Origin: an uncultured Christensenellaceae bacterium
Lineage (GTDB): Bacteria > Bacillota > Clostridia > Christensenellales > UBA3700
Assembly: GCA_910588015.1 (NCBI GenBank)
Contig: CAJUOK010000018.1
Coordinates: 703 to 32,865 of the forward strand
Direction: 5' to 3'
Length of the DNA stretch: 32,163 bases
The translations under genes and the position numbers were made by a program. Below the pieces are notes generated by a model that searched no databases, was not told the origin of the DNA, and saw only the letters and a program-made list of their open reading frames with translations. Below are positions 1-7,405 of the stretch, one piece after another (within the stretch, counting starts at the first letter, position 1; every line of letters begins with the position of its first letter).

Positions 1-1027
1 CCTCGGTAATTACCCCCAAGTCTTCTGCGATTATTCTGGCATTAGGAATATGTTTACGCAATTGCTCGAATAGCGACAATCCCACGCCTTTTCTCCACTC
101 CCCGTTTATAGCCGTCTCAGCGTCGCCGTCAACAACGTAATAAGCTTCGAATCCCCTAAAATGGTCTATGCGAATCACGTCGTAAAGTACGTATGCCGCT
201 TTCAATCTGTCTATCCACCAAGAAAAATCCTCGTTTTTCATCTTTTCCCAGTTATATATCGGATTGCCCCAAAGCTGTCCGTCGGCGGAAAAAGCGTCGG
301 GAGGCACTCCCGCCACCACCGTAGGTTTCAACTTACTGTCCAAAAGATAATTATCGGGTTTTGCCCAAACGTCAACGCTGTCGTATGCAACGTATATCGG
401 CATATCTCCTATAATATCAATACCGTTTGCATTGGCATAAGATTTCAATTTTTTGTATTGATAATAAAATTCATACTGTACGAATTTCCAAAACTCTATG
501 CTGCCGCCGTATTTTTTGAGCAGATTTGGCATATTATTTCTGTATTTTTCATCATACTCCCATTGACTCCAACAGCTGTTATTTTGATATTCCTTTATAG
601 ACATAAAAAGCGCGTAATCATCAATCCAAAACGAATTCTTGCATTTAAAATCGACGTAATCGGATTTATTTATATCAAATAGCTCAAAAGCTTTTTTCAA
701 CAAAAACAATTTGGTTTGGAAAAGCCAACCGTAATCTACTCTTTTCGTCTTTTTGGTATTACAATCTAAAAACTTTTTATCTAGCAGTCCGTCTTCTGCA
801 AGCATATCGGGGTCTATAAAATAATGATTACCCGCAAATGCGGACGGAGATTGATACGGCGAATCGCCGTAGATGGTCGGATTGAGAGGCAATACCTGCC
901 AGTAACTTTGATTGCAATCGCGTAAAAAATCTATAAAAGCGTAAGCTTCCTTGCCAAGCGTGCCAATTCCATAATCTCCGGGTAAAGAAAATATAGGCAG
1001 ATGTATGCCGCATTTTTTATTCTTCAT
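1..1027 (-). CDS. malQ: 4-alpha-glucanotransferase (amylomaltase), N-terminal part, cut by window edge
   Basis: Transfers 1,4-alpha-glucan segments between malto-oligosaccharides or to glucose (GH77, cytoplasmic). The reading frame from the ATG at 1027 is open to base 1 and gives about 342 residues, so roughly the C-terminal third of a ~500-aa enzyme lies outside the window. Seen: an N-terminal stretch typical of the family (GIHLPIFSLPGDYGIGTLG), then SYWQVLPLNPT, SPYQSPSAFAGN, the GDMPIYVAYDSVDVWA segment, an APPDAF-like VPPDAFSADGQLWGNP, and the RIDHFRGFE motif that carries the family's nucleophile Asp. GGAG sits 5 bases before the ATG. It is divergent from the methyltransferase gene at 1186, and each gene has its own promoter in the gap. 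Family assignment is secure; the missing C terminus cannot be judged. Confidence 0.95.
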   Translation of the reverse strand, partial: MKNKKCGIHLPIFSLPGDYGIGTLGKEAYAFIDFLRDCNQSYWQVLPLNPTIYGDSPYQSPSAFAGNHYFIDPDMLAEDGLLDKKFLDCNTKKTKRVDYGWLFQTKLFLLKKAFELFDINKSDYVDFKCKNSFWIDDYALFMSIKEYQNNSCWSQWEYDEKYRNNMPNLLKKYGGSIEFWKFVQYEFYYQYKKLKSYANANGIDIIGDMPIYVAYDSVDVWAKPDNYLLDSKLKPTVVAGVPPDAFSADGQLWGNPIYNWEKMKNEDFSWWIDRLKAAYVLYDVIRIDHFRGFEAYYVVDGDAETAINGEWRKGVGLSLFEQLRKHIPNARIIAEDLGVITE

Positions 1028-1070
1028 AACACTCCATTAAAGTCAAACGTACGACGTAAGATATATAGAT

Positions 1071-1099
1071 ATTATAATATATTTTTTTATTCTTTGCAA
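1071..1099 (-). promoter_or_regulatory. Sigma-A promoter for malQ
   Basis: On the minus strand TTGCAA (1099-1094), a 17-base spacer and a consensus TATAAT (1076-1071). It lies 44 bases before the malQ start codon, in the divergent gap. Confidence 0.7.
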
Positions 1100-1128
1100 T
1101 ACTAACTCGTATTAGAAAGCCTATTTTA

Positions 1129-1157
1129 TTGCTTTTGAAGAAAAAAAGTGATATATT
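1129..1157 (+). promoter_or_regulatory. Probable sigma-A promoter for the rRNA methyltransferase gene
   Basis: TTGCTT (1129-1134), 17-base spacer, TATATT (1152-1157). It would start transcription near 1164, about 20 bases before the ATG at 1186. Confidence 0.5.
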
Positions 1158-1185
1158 ATTCCCATAAATTGTTTTGGAGTTTATT

Positions 1186-2355
1186 ATGCCATACAACGTT
1201 TATTTAAAAAAGAATGAAGAAAAACGTATAGTCGCAGGACACCCTTGGGTGTACGCCAACGAAGTTGCCAAAATCGAAGGCAAAGATAAAAACGGTTCGC
1301 TTGCAACGGTATATGATTTTAACGGAAGATATATCGGCAAAGGATATATAAATCATCTCTCTAAAATTTTAGTCAGAATTTTTATTCGCGATAATTCCGA
1401 GCCAAATTTACAATTCTATAAAGACGCAATCAGCAAAGCCAACAATTACAGACTTGCTCTCGGATTGAAAAATTGCTATAGAATGGTGTTTGGAGAAAGC
1501 GATAATTTGCCCGCTTTGATTGTTGATAAATACGCCGACGTACTTTGCGTTCAATTTCTGTCTTTGGGCATAGAAAAAAACAAAGACGTCATTATTCAAG
1601 CGCTTATAGAACTTTTCCAACCCAAAGGTATATATGAGAGAAGCGACGTTGCCGTTCGCCAAAAAGAAGGGCTTGAGGAGCGCAAAGGCATTATTTACGG
1701 CAATTTCGATACCAAAGTCATTATCGAAGAAAACGGTCTCAAGATGCAAGTCGATTTGCAAAACGGACAAAAGACGGGCTATTTTCTTGACCAAAAAGAA
1801 AACAGATACGCTTTGAGAAGATATTGCAAAGACAAAGAAGTGCTCGACTGCTTTTGCAATTCGGGCGGATTTTCTCTCAACGCCGCTGTCGCAGGCGCAA
1901 AGCAAGTGACCGCCTTAGATATATCAGCGCAAGCGCTGTCGGACGTGGCGACAAACGCCCGATTGAACGGACTTGACAACGTTAGAACGATGCAAGGAGA
2001 CGTATTTGAAAAACTTCGCAATTTCAAAAAAGACGGCAAAACCTTTGATACTATAGTTCTCGACCCACCCGCATTTTGCAAAAGCGCAAGCGAAGTCAAG
2101 AACGCATATAAAGGATATAAGGATATCAATATTCTCGCAATGAAACTGGTAAGAAGCGGCGGATTTTTGATTTCGTCTTCCTGTTCGCACTATATGACGT
2201 TCCCGCTTTTCCAAAATATGCTGACCGACGCTGCAAGAGAGAGCGGCAAAAAAGTCAGAATCGTGGAAATAAGAACACAATCGAGCGACCATCCGTCAAT
2301 GCTCTCAACAGACGAAAGTCTGTATCTCAAATTTTTTGTATTGCAAATATTGTAA
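1186..2355 (+). CDS. rlmI: Class I SAM-dependent rRNA large-subunit methyltransferase, RlmI-like
   Basis: Predicted to methylate a 23S rRNA cytosine (C5) with S-adenosylmethionine. The 389-aa protein has the RlmI/RlmK architecture: an N-terminal PUA-type RNA-binding region (residues ~1-75, including HPWVYANEV), a central EEHE-like linker region, and a C-terminal Rossmann methyltransferase with motif I VLDCFCNSGGFSLNAA and motif IV LDPPAF, followed by an SSSCSHYM segment. In RlmI the catalytic Cys is in such a SCS context, so the SSCS here fits. I chose the ATG at 1186 over an in-frame TTG at 1174 because TTGGAG at 1174-1179 is the ribosome binding site. It is a single gene, closed by a terminator at 2379. 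The exact target base is inferred from the family. Confidence 0.88.
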   Translation: MPYNVYLKKNEEKRIVAGHPWVYANEVAKIEGKDKNGSLATVYDFNGRYIGKGYINHLSKILVRIFIRDNSEPNLQFYKDAISKANNYRLALGLKNCYRMVFGESDNLPALIVDKYADVLCVQFLSLGIEKNKDVIIQALIELFQPKGIYERSDVAVRQKEGLEERKGIIYGNFDTKVIIEENGLKMQVDLQNGQKTGYFLDQKENRYALRRYCKDKEVLDCFCNSGGFSLNAAVAGAKQVTALDISAQALSDVATNARLNGLDNVRTMQGDVFEKLRNFKKDGKTFDTIVLDPPAFCKSASEVKNAYKGYKDINILAMKLVRSGGFLISSSCSHYMTFPLFQNMLTDAARESGKKVRIVEIRTQSSDHPSMLSTDESLYLKFFVLQIL

Positions 2356-2378
2356 TAATTATTATAATATATAAAACT

Positions 2379-2408
2379 GCGGCGCCCCTAAATCGGAGCG
2401 CCGTTTAT
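2379..2408. terminator. Bidirectional intrinsic terminator between convergent genes
   Basis: Six-base-pair GC stem CGGCGC (2380-2385) with GCGCCG (2398-2403), extended by two more pairs across a mismatch. It is followed by TTTATCTT on the plus strand and preceded by an A-rich run that supplies the U-tract on the minus strand. It separates rlmI from the convergent DUF1508 gene. Confidence 0.8.
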
Positions 2409-2431
2409 CTTAAGTAAATATGTCGATTATA

Positions 2432-3604
2432 TTAATCTTCTGCTTTTACGATATCTGCGTGAACTGCCGTATTGGCTATCGACTTCATACCGACTTTGCA
2501 CGCGTCTTTGGAAAGGTACCCGTCGTTGGGAGTGCAAACCACTTCGCCGTTTGCCGCGAGAAGTCTGAATCTAAACTCGCCTCTAGCGTCTTGGAAAATT
2601 ATCCACTTGGGGCATTTCTGCTCTTCAATATTGATAAGCGTTTGGTCCTCGATAGGAGCTATCTTTGCATTTTTGATAACGCTGTTTATACCTGCCTTAA
2701 GAGCGCTCAAAGACGAATACGTACCGCCGTTGGTAGCAATTACTTTATGGTTTGCCGCATAAAGCTTGTATACGTAATTTCCCTTCTCGGTCTTTCTGTA
2801 TTCGAATCTCCCCTTTTTCTTAGGAGCAGCTTCTTTCTTTTCTACTGTTTCTGCTTTTGCCGGAGCCGGCTTTGCAGGAGCTTTAGTCTCTTTTGCCGTT
2901 GTTGCTTTTGCTTTCGGTGCAGCCGTTGCCTTTTCGGATTTTACTGTCGTTTTCTTTTCCGGAGTTGCGGTTGTCTTTGCCGCAGCTTTCTTCGTCTCCT
3001 TTGCAGGAGCTGCTTTTGCCGTAGACTTTGTTGCCTTTTCGGTCTTTGTTTCTGCCTTTTTACGTTCCATCTTTTTTGGTTTATCCTCCCCTTTGATAGG
3101 CTCCGGCTCAACTACTGCCGCCGCCGCAATATTTTCTGCCGGCTCTTCTTCGTCCGACTCCTCTTCCGTTACCTCTTCTACTGCTTCTTCCTCTTCTATT
3201 TCTTCTTGGTCTTCTTCAACCGACTCTTCCTCTTCTGCCGATTCGTCTAACTCTTCAACTACCTCTGTCTCTTCGTAATCTTCTGAATCATCGACGATTT
3301 CTTCCTCAACTTCCTCATATTCGATTTCTTCATACTCGACTTCTTCGTCTTCGGATAGTTCTTCTTCGTATTGCTCTTCGACAACTTCTTCAACAAAATC
3401 TTCTTGCTCGTCGATTTGTTCGTCTACGACAGCGACAGGCTCTGCTTTTTCTACCTTTTCTTCAACTTTTTGTTCTACTACTTTTTGAACTTCTTTCTCT
3501 TCTGTTTTGCTGTTATTTTTTGCGGCAATCTCCGCTTGTTTTTTTTGCAATTTAGCTTGCTTCTTCGCCTCTTTTTTCAGTTTTCTCTTTTTAGAAAAAC
3601 ACAT
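2432..3604 (-). CDS. Acidic/Lys-Ala-rich protein with two C-terminal DUF1508 (YegP-like) modules
   Basis: A 390-aa protein of unknown function. Seen: a basic N terminus (residues ~1-30, dominated by K/A/Q), a long Glu-dominated acidic stretch (~31-165), a Lys/Ala/Thr-rich stretch resembling a histone H1 tail (~170-262), and two copies of a ~50-residue beta-beta-alpha module. The modules contain YKLYAANHKVIATNGG-YSSLSALKAGI and FRLLAANGEVVCTPNDGY-SKDACKVGM. This repeat is the DUF1508/YegP family, usually found alone or in tandem in small proteins of unknown role. The ATG at 3604 is preferred to an in-frame TTG at 3613 because AAGGAG lies 10 bases before the ATG and directly abuts the TTG. There is no signal peptide or membrane segment. 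The charged arms suggest nucleic-acid or polymer interaction, which is inference only. Confidence 0.85.
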   Translation of the reverse strand: MCFSKKRKLKKEAKKQAKLQKKQAEIAAKNNSKTEEKEVQKVVEQKVEEKVEKAEPVAVVDEQIDEQEDFVEEVVEEQYEEELSEDEEVEYEEIEYEEVEEEIVDDSEDYEETEVVEELDESAEEEESVEEDQEEIEEEEAVEEVTEEESDEEEPAENIAAAAVVEPEPIKGEDKPKKMERKKAETKTEKATKSTAKAAPAKETKKAAAKTTATPEKKTTVKSEKATAAPKAKATTAKETKAPAKPAPAKAETVEKKEAAPKKKGRFEYRKTEKGNYVYKLYAANHKVIATNGGTYSSLSALKAGINSVIKNAKIAPIEDQTLINIEEQKCPKWIIFQDARGEFRFRLLAANGEVVCTPNDGYLSKDACKVGMKSIANTAVHADIVKAED

Positions 3605-3631
3605 ATGTTTCAAACTCCTTATTTACTAACT

Positions 3632-3660
3632 ATCATAATCTTATCACAAAAAGTTTGCAA
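3632..3660 (-). promoter_or_regulatory. Probable promoter of the DUF1508 gene
   Basis: Minus strand TTGCAA (3660-3655), 17-base spacer, TATGAT (3637-3632), 28 bases before the chosen start codon. Confidence 0.5.
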
Positions 3661-4105
3661 ATTCAATGAATATCGACAACTATTTTTACAAATTTGCGGT
3701 AAATTTTTGTAAATTTGACAATATATATTGCTTTTTAGCCATAAAATTTGCTTATTCCGCCAATGACAAATTTGTATTATAAGAACCTATCTCTCAAATA
3801 GATATGACAAATTTGCATAGCCCATTCACAAATAGGTATGACAAAAAGGTATCACGTTGTTACAAAAAGAAATCGCATATTTTATCGATAAAAAACTCAT
3901 TTGTTTAATGGGTATTTTCTTTTTTATTTTCAACGATTTAACGTCGCCTTTTTTGTCGACTTTGATATTTATAATCGTCTATTTTTTTGACTGTTAATCA
4001 TCGCATTTTTATTCTGCCAAACCATTTTAATTTTCATAGTTTTACTCGAATCGATATTAATAAAAAAATACCGATATAAAAAATAAATAAAATGAAGAAA
4101 ATATT
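3661..4105. other. AT-rich intergenic region with short direct repeats, no gene seen
   Basis: About 445 bases with no convincing ORF on either strand. A 17-base direct repeat CAAATAG(A/G)TATGACAAA occurs at 3795-3811 and 3829-3845 (one difference, 34-base period). A related ATGACAAATTTG occurs at 3763-3774 and 3804-3815. No gene-sized signal accompanies them. They could be protein-binding sites or chance in AT-rich DNA. Confidence 0.5.
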
Positions 4106-4134
4106 TTGACAAGATTTAAAAAGTATGATATTAT
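4106..4134 (+). promoter_or_regulatory. Strong sigma-A promoter for tRNA-Ser
   Basis: Consensus TTGACA (4106-4111), 17-base spacer, TATTAT (4129-4134). The tRNA starts 56 bases downstream. Confidence 0.85.
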
Positions 4135-4189
4135 ACATTATGCAACCAAAACACTCGGTGCGCCACATAAATTTAATAGCAACAACTTT

Positions 4190-4280
4190 GGAGAAATACC
4201 CAAGAGGCCGAAGGGGCTCCCCTGCTAAGGGAGTAGTACGTGAAAGCGTAGCGAGGGTTCAAATCCCTCTTTCTCCGCCA
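4190..4280 (+). tRNA. tRNA-Ser, anticodon GCU
   Basis: Ninety-one bases including an encoded CCA. The acceptor arms GGAGAAA and TTTCTCC pair. The anticodon stem CTCCC/GGGAG frames the loop CTGCTAA with anticodon GCT at 4224-4226. A long variable arm (a serine-type class II tRNA) precedes a canonical T arm with GGTTCAAATCC. It reads AGC/AGU codons. It is monocistronic, with a promoter at 4106 and a terminator at 4286. Confidence 0.97.
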
Positions 4281-4285
4281 AACGG

Positions 4286-4320
4286 GACTGATAAGAACAC
4301 CTATCTTATCAGTCTTGTTT
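4286..4320 (+). terminator. Intrinsic terminator of tRNA-Ser
   Basis: Perfect 11-bp stem GACTGATAAGA (4286-4296) with TCTTATCAGTC (4304-4314), a 7-base loop and a TTGTTT tail, 6 bases after the tRNA 3' end. Confidence 0.92.
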
Positions 4321-4372
4321 AATTTATTTTCGAATTGCAATCTAATACTTATAGTAAAATAATCTGTCATCA

Positions 4373-4401
4373 TAAAAAACGACCTCATTTAAGAAGTCGT
4401 T
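4373..4401 (-). terminator. Intrinsic terminator of a small minus-strand transcript
   Basis: On the minus strand AACGAC (4401-4396) pairs with GTCGTT (4383-4378), extended by a G-U and two more pairs around a TTAAAT loop, followed directly by a run of six T. Confidence 0.88.
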
Positions 4402-4438
4402 AATCATCTCGCAGAAAGGAGATGTCCTGCGGTGCCAT

Positions 4439-4471
4439 TCAGGAGCCTAAATACTGTATAAAAGCTTCCAT
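4439..4471 (-). CDS. 10-residue peptide ORF with strong ribosome binding site
   Basis: ATG at 4471 with AAAAAGGAGG 9 bases upstream encodes MEAFIQYLGS and stops at TGA (4441-4439). An in-frame ATG directly after the stop would read 12 more codons. The N-terminal wording is mildly amphipathic or hydrophobic, like the start of small membrane peptides, but it is far too short to call. It may be a truncated toxin, a leader peptide, or not translated. Its start codon is inside a predicted hairpin and its SD has a downstream complement. Confidence 0.35.
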   Translation of the reverse strand: MEAFIQYLGS

Positions 4472-4533
4472 ACAGCATCACCTCCTTTTTACAACGCGCT
4501 TAAACAATCGGCACCTATGTTTAAGCACTACTT

Positions 4534-4561
4534 ATTATAACAAATTAAAAGTTAATGTCAA
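4534..4561 (-). promoter_or_regulatory. Full-consensus sigma-A promoter of the small transcript
   Basis: Minus strand TTGACA (4561-4556), 16-base spacer, TATAAT (4539-4534). All 12 hexamer positions match consensus. The -35 begins 4 bases after the stop codon of the 240-aa gene on the same strand. Confidence 0.85.
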
Positions 4562-4564
4562 GAA

Positions 4565-5287
4565 TTATATATCAAAAAATGAACTAATCCTTATATTCCT
4601 CATACGTCCTATTTCAAAAGAAATATCCTTTGGTACTTTTGACAACATATCAAGAATCCTGCTTAATTCTATTATTTCACAAGACCTATCCCCTTTTACA
4701 TCTCCTTGAGTATCTCCCCAAAAGATAATTATATATTTTAATTTATCCGAAAAATCTTGTAAGTATAAAAGCATATCTTTATCACATTCTATTTTATAGA
4801 ATTTCAAGAAACACCCATTTTTCATTATCTTGATTCTTGCACCAGAATACTCGACTAAAAATATACCGACATATTTCTCTCCTTGATATTTATCCAAACT
4901 TTCAATATGTTTCTCAAAATTTCGTTTGAATGATTCAGAAAAATACTCATAACTGTATTTAGGAGTATCCATTTCCCATACATCAGTAGTTACTGTTCCC
5001 GGACAAGGGTTTGAATTCACATATTCAGTCTTTAATTCTGCCAAAAATCTCTCACTTTCTTTATCAAAATCCAATTCTGCAATTCGATGCTTATCACCTT
5101 TTTTAGTTTCCATTGCTGATGTTACTTGAAAATGCTCAATAAACCCACCGTCAAAAATAAAATCTGGAAAATCGCTAGCTTTGGGATTAGATTTAGCAAT
5201 TTTTAAATATTTATAAACAGAATTATTAGTAAATATAAACTTTTTACTATTTTGCAAACAATTTAATTCTTGCTGTCTATTTCCCAT
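4565..5287 (-). CDS. Hypothetical protein, 240 aa
   Basis: I do not recognise this family. The protein is soluble-looking, with no signal peptide or transmembrane helix. Segments of possible note are FPDFIFDGGFIEHFQVTSA near residue 40 (an acidic/His cluster in a predicted beta-strand context, as in some nuclease-like folds), a C-terminal half rich in beta-strand-like stretches (KYVGIFLVEYSG, KYIIIFWGDT), and an EIIELSRILDMLSKVP helix. The start codon ATG at 5287 is supported by AAAGGAG 7 bases upstream. It is AT-richer than the neighbouring core genes and lies between tRNA-Ser and a serine recombinase, which suggests accessory DNA. A nuclease-like or defence role would be a guess. Confidence 0.75.
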   Translation of the reverse strand: MGNRQQELNCLQNSKKFIFTNNSVYKYLKIAKSNPKASDFPDFIFDGGFIEHFQVTSAMETKKGDKHRIAELDFDKESERFLAELKTEYVNSNPCPGTVTTDVWEMDTPKYSYEYFSESFKRNFEKHIESLDKYQGEKYVGIFLVEYSGARIKIMKNGCFLKFYKIECDKDMLLYLQDFSDKLKYIIIFWGDTQGDVKGDRSCEIIELSRILDMLSKVPKDISFEIGRMRNIRISSFFDI

Positions 5288-5476
5288 ATAATTTCTCCTT
5301 TAAATTATTGTAGCACATAAACATATCTAATTCAATTAAAAATGTAATACTATACTTTCTCCTTGATTTCGCTTACAGTTGTAAAGAAATATAAATTTGT
5401 CAATAATTTATAATTTCACTTATAAAAGAATTAATGTAATTGTTTAATCAAAGCTTCCCCGTCCATTGCCGCTCTG

Positions 5477-5686
5477 TTATATATTTTCAATCACTACATT
5501 ATTATCGTTTAACAGTTGAAAATAATAATAAAATTTATGCGGTCTAATCGGCATAGGAATGTGATTGTCAAAGTAAAGTATTAGCGCAGGAGTAATATCT
5601 TTATATTTATCTACGATTTCCGATTTGACACAGTGTCCGCTTTTAATCAAATTCTGCGCTTTTGCGTGATAATTAAAATATGCCAT
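5477..5686 (-). CDS. Small conserved-looking protein, 69 aa
   Basis: ATG at 5686, no clear Shine-Dalgarno (AGGACA about 15 bases away is too far). The sequence has a coherent composition: YFNYHAKAQNLIKSGH, a PALILYFDNH segment and PMPIRPHKFYYYFQLL. It recalls short uncharacterised Clostridia proteins with a Y-x-Y-H-A start and an M-P-I-R-x-H motif. That resemblance is from memory and cannot be confirmed here. Function unknown. Confidence 0.6.
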   Translation of the reverse strand: MAYFNYHAKAQNLIKSGHCVKSEIVDKYKDITPALILYFDNHIPMPIRPHKFYYYFQLLNDNNVVIENI

Positions 5687-5744
5687 TATACTAATTTTGT
5701 CCTAAAATATTTTTTCTATTAATTAAGTCTCTACGAAATTATGA

Positions 5745-5766
5745 CTTACGGATTATACGCCGTAAG
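5745..5766. repeat. Small perfect inverted repeat upstream of the recombinase
   Basis: CTTACGG (5745-5751) and CCGTAAG (5760-5766), 8-base loop, 102 bases before the recombinase start. It lacks a U-tract on either side, so it is a poor terminator. An operator or recombinase-related site is possible. Confidence 0.4.
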
Positions 5767-5867
5767 AAATTTACAACCATTATTAATTTGGTAATATATT
5801 CAATACGGTTGTCTATTCGCCTGCAGTAATATATGCTCGTTTTATCAACTATACGAAGGAGATTAAA

Positions 5868-7373
5868 ATGAAAACAGCAGTAATTTACGCGAGATACTCG
5901 AGCGAAAGACAATCCGAACAATCGATAGACGGTCAGTTAAGAAAGTGCTATGAATACGCAGAGCAAAACGGAATATTAGTACTCGATACCTACATTGACA
6001 GAGCTATGACAGGCACCAATGACAAACGCGCAGACTTTCAACGAATGTTGAAAGATAGCAATAAGAAACTTTGGAATTACGTAATAGTCTATAAAATTGA
6101 TAGATTCGGCAGAAACAAATACGAAATTGCAATGAACAAACACGCCCTAAAAGCCAACGGAATCAAATTGCTTTCGGCTATGGAAAACATACCCGACTCT
6201 CCTGAAGGCATCATATTGGAAAGCCTTCTCGAAGGTATGGCGGAATACTACTCTGCCGAACTGTCGCAAAAAGTCAAACGAGGTATGCGAGAATCTCGTC
6301 ACAAGGGAAATTTTACAGGCGGATTCTTGCCGTACGGTTACAAAAAAGAAGGCAAAAAAGTTGTTGTCGACGAAGACAAAGCCGAAATAATAAGATATAT
6401 TTATTCACAATACGCTCAAAACGTTTACGTCAAAGATATTATAACCACGCTTACAAAAAGAGGCATACTCAACGAAAATAAGCCTTTTGCCAAAAACACC
6501 GTGCATAATATATTGCGCAACCAAAAGTATTCGGGTATATATAATTACGACGGCGAAGTCTTTTCCGATATATATCCCCAAATAGTCCCCGACGGTATTT
6601 TCCAAATCGTGCAGGCAAAGAACAAAAGTAATCAAAGCGGCAGTCGTAGTCCATATGTTGTGCACTTATTGCGCAAAAAAATCAAATGCGGTTATTGCGG
6701 ACGCAATATCAACGGATATTCCGGCACTTCGAAATCGGGAGAAGTAAAAAGATATTATTTATGCGCGGGCAAACACAAAACCAAAGACTGCGTCAAAAAA
6801 ACAGTCAGAAAAGAAGCGCTCGAGGAGATTGTTTTGCAAACGATATTAAAGCTTTTTGTAGATAAAAAATCAATACCGGCAATCGCCGATAAAATTGCGA
6901 AATTTCATAATAAAAACTTTAAAGGCTCGCAGGCTCTTACCCTTCTACGTCAAAAAAGAGACGATATCGTCAAAGCGAAAAATAATATACTTTCGGCGAT
7001 AGAGCTTGGCAACGTTTCTTTTGCTACCGCAAATCGCCTGCAAGAATTGGAAAAAAGCGAAAACGAAATTTCTCAAAAAATTTTAAGCGCGCAATCAAAA
7101 GAAAAATCCGCTCTGCAACGCACCGAAATTATTTCTTTCTTCAAAAACTCTCTTCGCAACATACCTCAACGTATGATAGAATTACTTGTCAAACAAATCG
7201 TTTTGTATGACGATAAAATCCTTATAAAATGCAATTATACGCGCTACTCCCAACACCAACCCGACTCAACATTAAATTTGGTTGTTTTCAACGACAAAGC
7301 GCAGCTGCCTATGACTGCGGAAAGAAAATATATCATAAAAATATACGACGTTGACGTAAGCGTAGAATTTTGA
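5868..7373 (+). CDS. Large serine recombinase (site-specific integrase/resolvase family)
   Basis: Catalyses integration or excision by a serine-DNA intermediate. The 501-aa protein has the full architecture. The N-terminal resolvase domain (residues ~3-150) has YARYSS with Arg9 and nucleophile Ser11, YIDRAMTGTNDKRADFQRM and VYKIDRFGRN. A Recombinase domain follows (~155-265, GFLPYGYKK...LRNQKYSGIY). Then come a zinc ribbon (Cys274, Cys277, Cys299, Cys308) and a coiled-coil-rich C-terminal part (~340-440). AAGGAG lies 7 bases before the ATG. Everything needed for activity is present and the frame is intact. No capsid, conjugation or replication genes accompany it, so it is either a lone recombinase of a very small element or the remnant of one. 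No att duplication was recognised by eye. Confidence 0.95.
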   Translation: MKTAVIYARYSSERQSEQSIDGQLRKCYEYAEQNGILVLDTYIDRAMTGTNDKRADFQRMLKDSNKKLWNYVIVYKIDRFGRNKYEIAMNKHALKANGIKLLSAMENIPDSPEGIILESLLEGMAEYYSAELSQKVKRGMRESRHKGNFTGGFLPYGYKKEGKKVVVDEDKAEIIRYIYSQYAQNVYVKDIITTLTKRGILNENKPFAKNTVHNILRNQKYSGIYNYDGEVFSDIYPQIVPDGIFQIVQAKNKSNQSGSRSPYVVHLLRKKIKCGYCGRNINGYSGTSKSGEVKRYYLCAGKHKTKDCVKKTVRKEALEEIVLQTILKLFVDKKSIPAIADKIAKFHNKNFKGSQALTLLRQKRDDIVKAKNNILSAIELGNVSFATANRLQELEKSENEISQKILSAQSKEKSALQRTEIISFFKNSLRNIPQRMIELLVKQIVLYDDKILIKCNYTRYSQHQPDSTLNLVVFNDKAQLPMTAERKYIIKIYDVDVSVEF

Positions 7374-7405
7374 TACGCTTTTGGTTATGCAAATTTCAAA
7401 AGACA

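Larger units (their letters stand above)
4373..4527 (-). ncRNA. Compact structured small transcript (~155 nt), possible regulated leader or type I toxin-like mRNA
   Basis: This transcription unit is defined on both sides by very good signals: a consensus promoter at 4561-4534 and a terminator at 4401-4373. The predicted RNA opens with a perfect 8-bp hairpin (GCTTAAAC 4526-4519 with GTTTAAGC 4505-4498). Its loop holds GGTGCC (4515-4510), complementary to GGCACC at 4436-4431, so a pseudoknot is possible. A strong Shine-Dalgarno (AAAAAGGAGG, 4490-4481) has a downstream complement CTCCTTT (4421-4415). The start codon of the 10-codon ORF lies in a 6-bp hairpin CTGTAT/ATACAG. These pairings are seen in the sequence. 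Function is not known to me. The layout (strong SD, tiny ORF, SD masked by the 3' part) resembles type I toxin mRNAs or a regulatory RNA. Confidence 0.6.

Noticed and set aside
2420..3250. Long Cys/Phe/Arg-rich plus-strand reading frame
   Set aside because: It is the antisense of the Glu- and Lys-rich DUF1508 gene. The composition follows from reverse reading of GAA/GAG/AAA codons and there is no ribosome binding site.
3093..3278. Ser-rich plus-strand reading frame
   Set aside because: Antisense of the acidic stretch of the DUF1508 gene; pure low-complexity artefact.
4190..4320. Recombinase attachment site in tRNA-Ser
   Set aside because: The tRNA 3' end is followed at once by its own terminator, no duplicate of the 3' end was found near 7373-7460, and large serine recombinases seldom use tRNA genes.
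4422..4709. 95-codon plus-strand ORF with AAAGGAG before the ATG
   Set aside because: The purine run abuts the start codon with no spacing, the frame runs antisense through the small RNA and into the 240-aa gene, and the AAAGGAG is explained as the complement of the minus-strand CTCCTTT.
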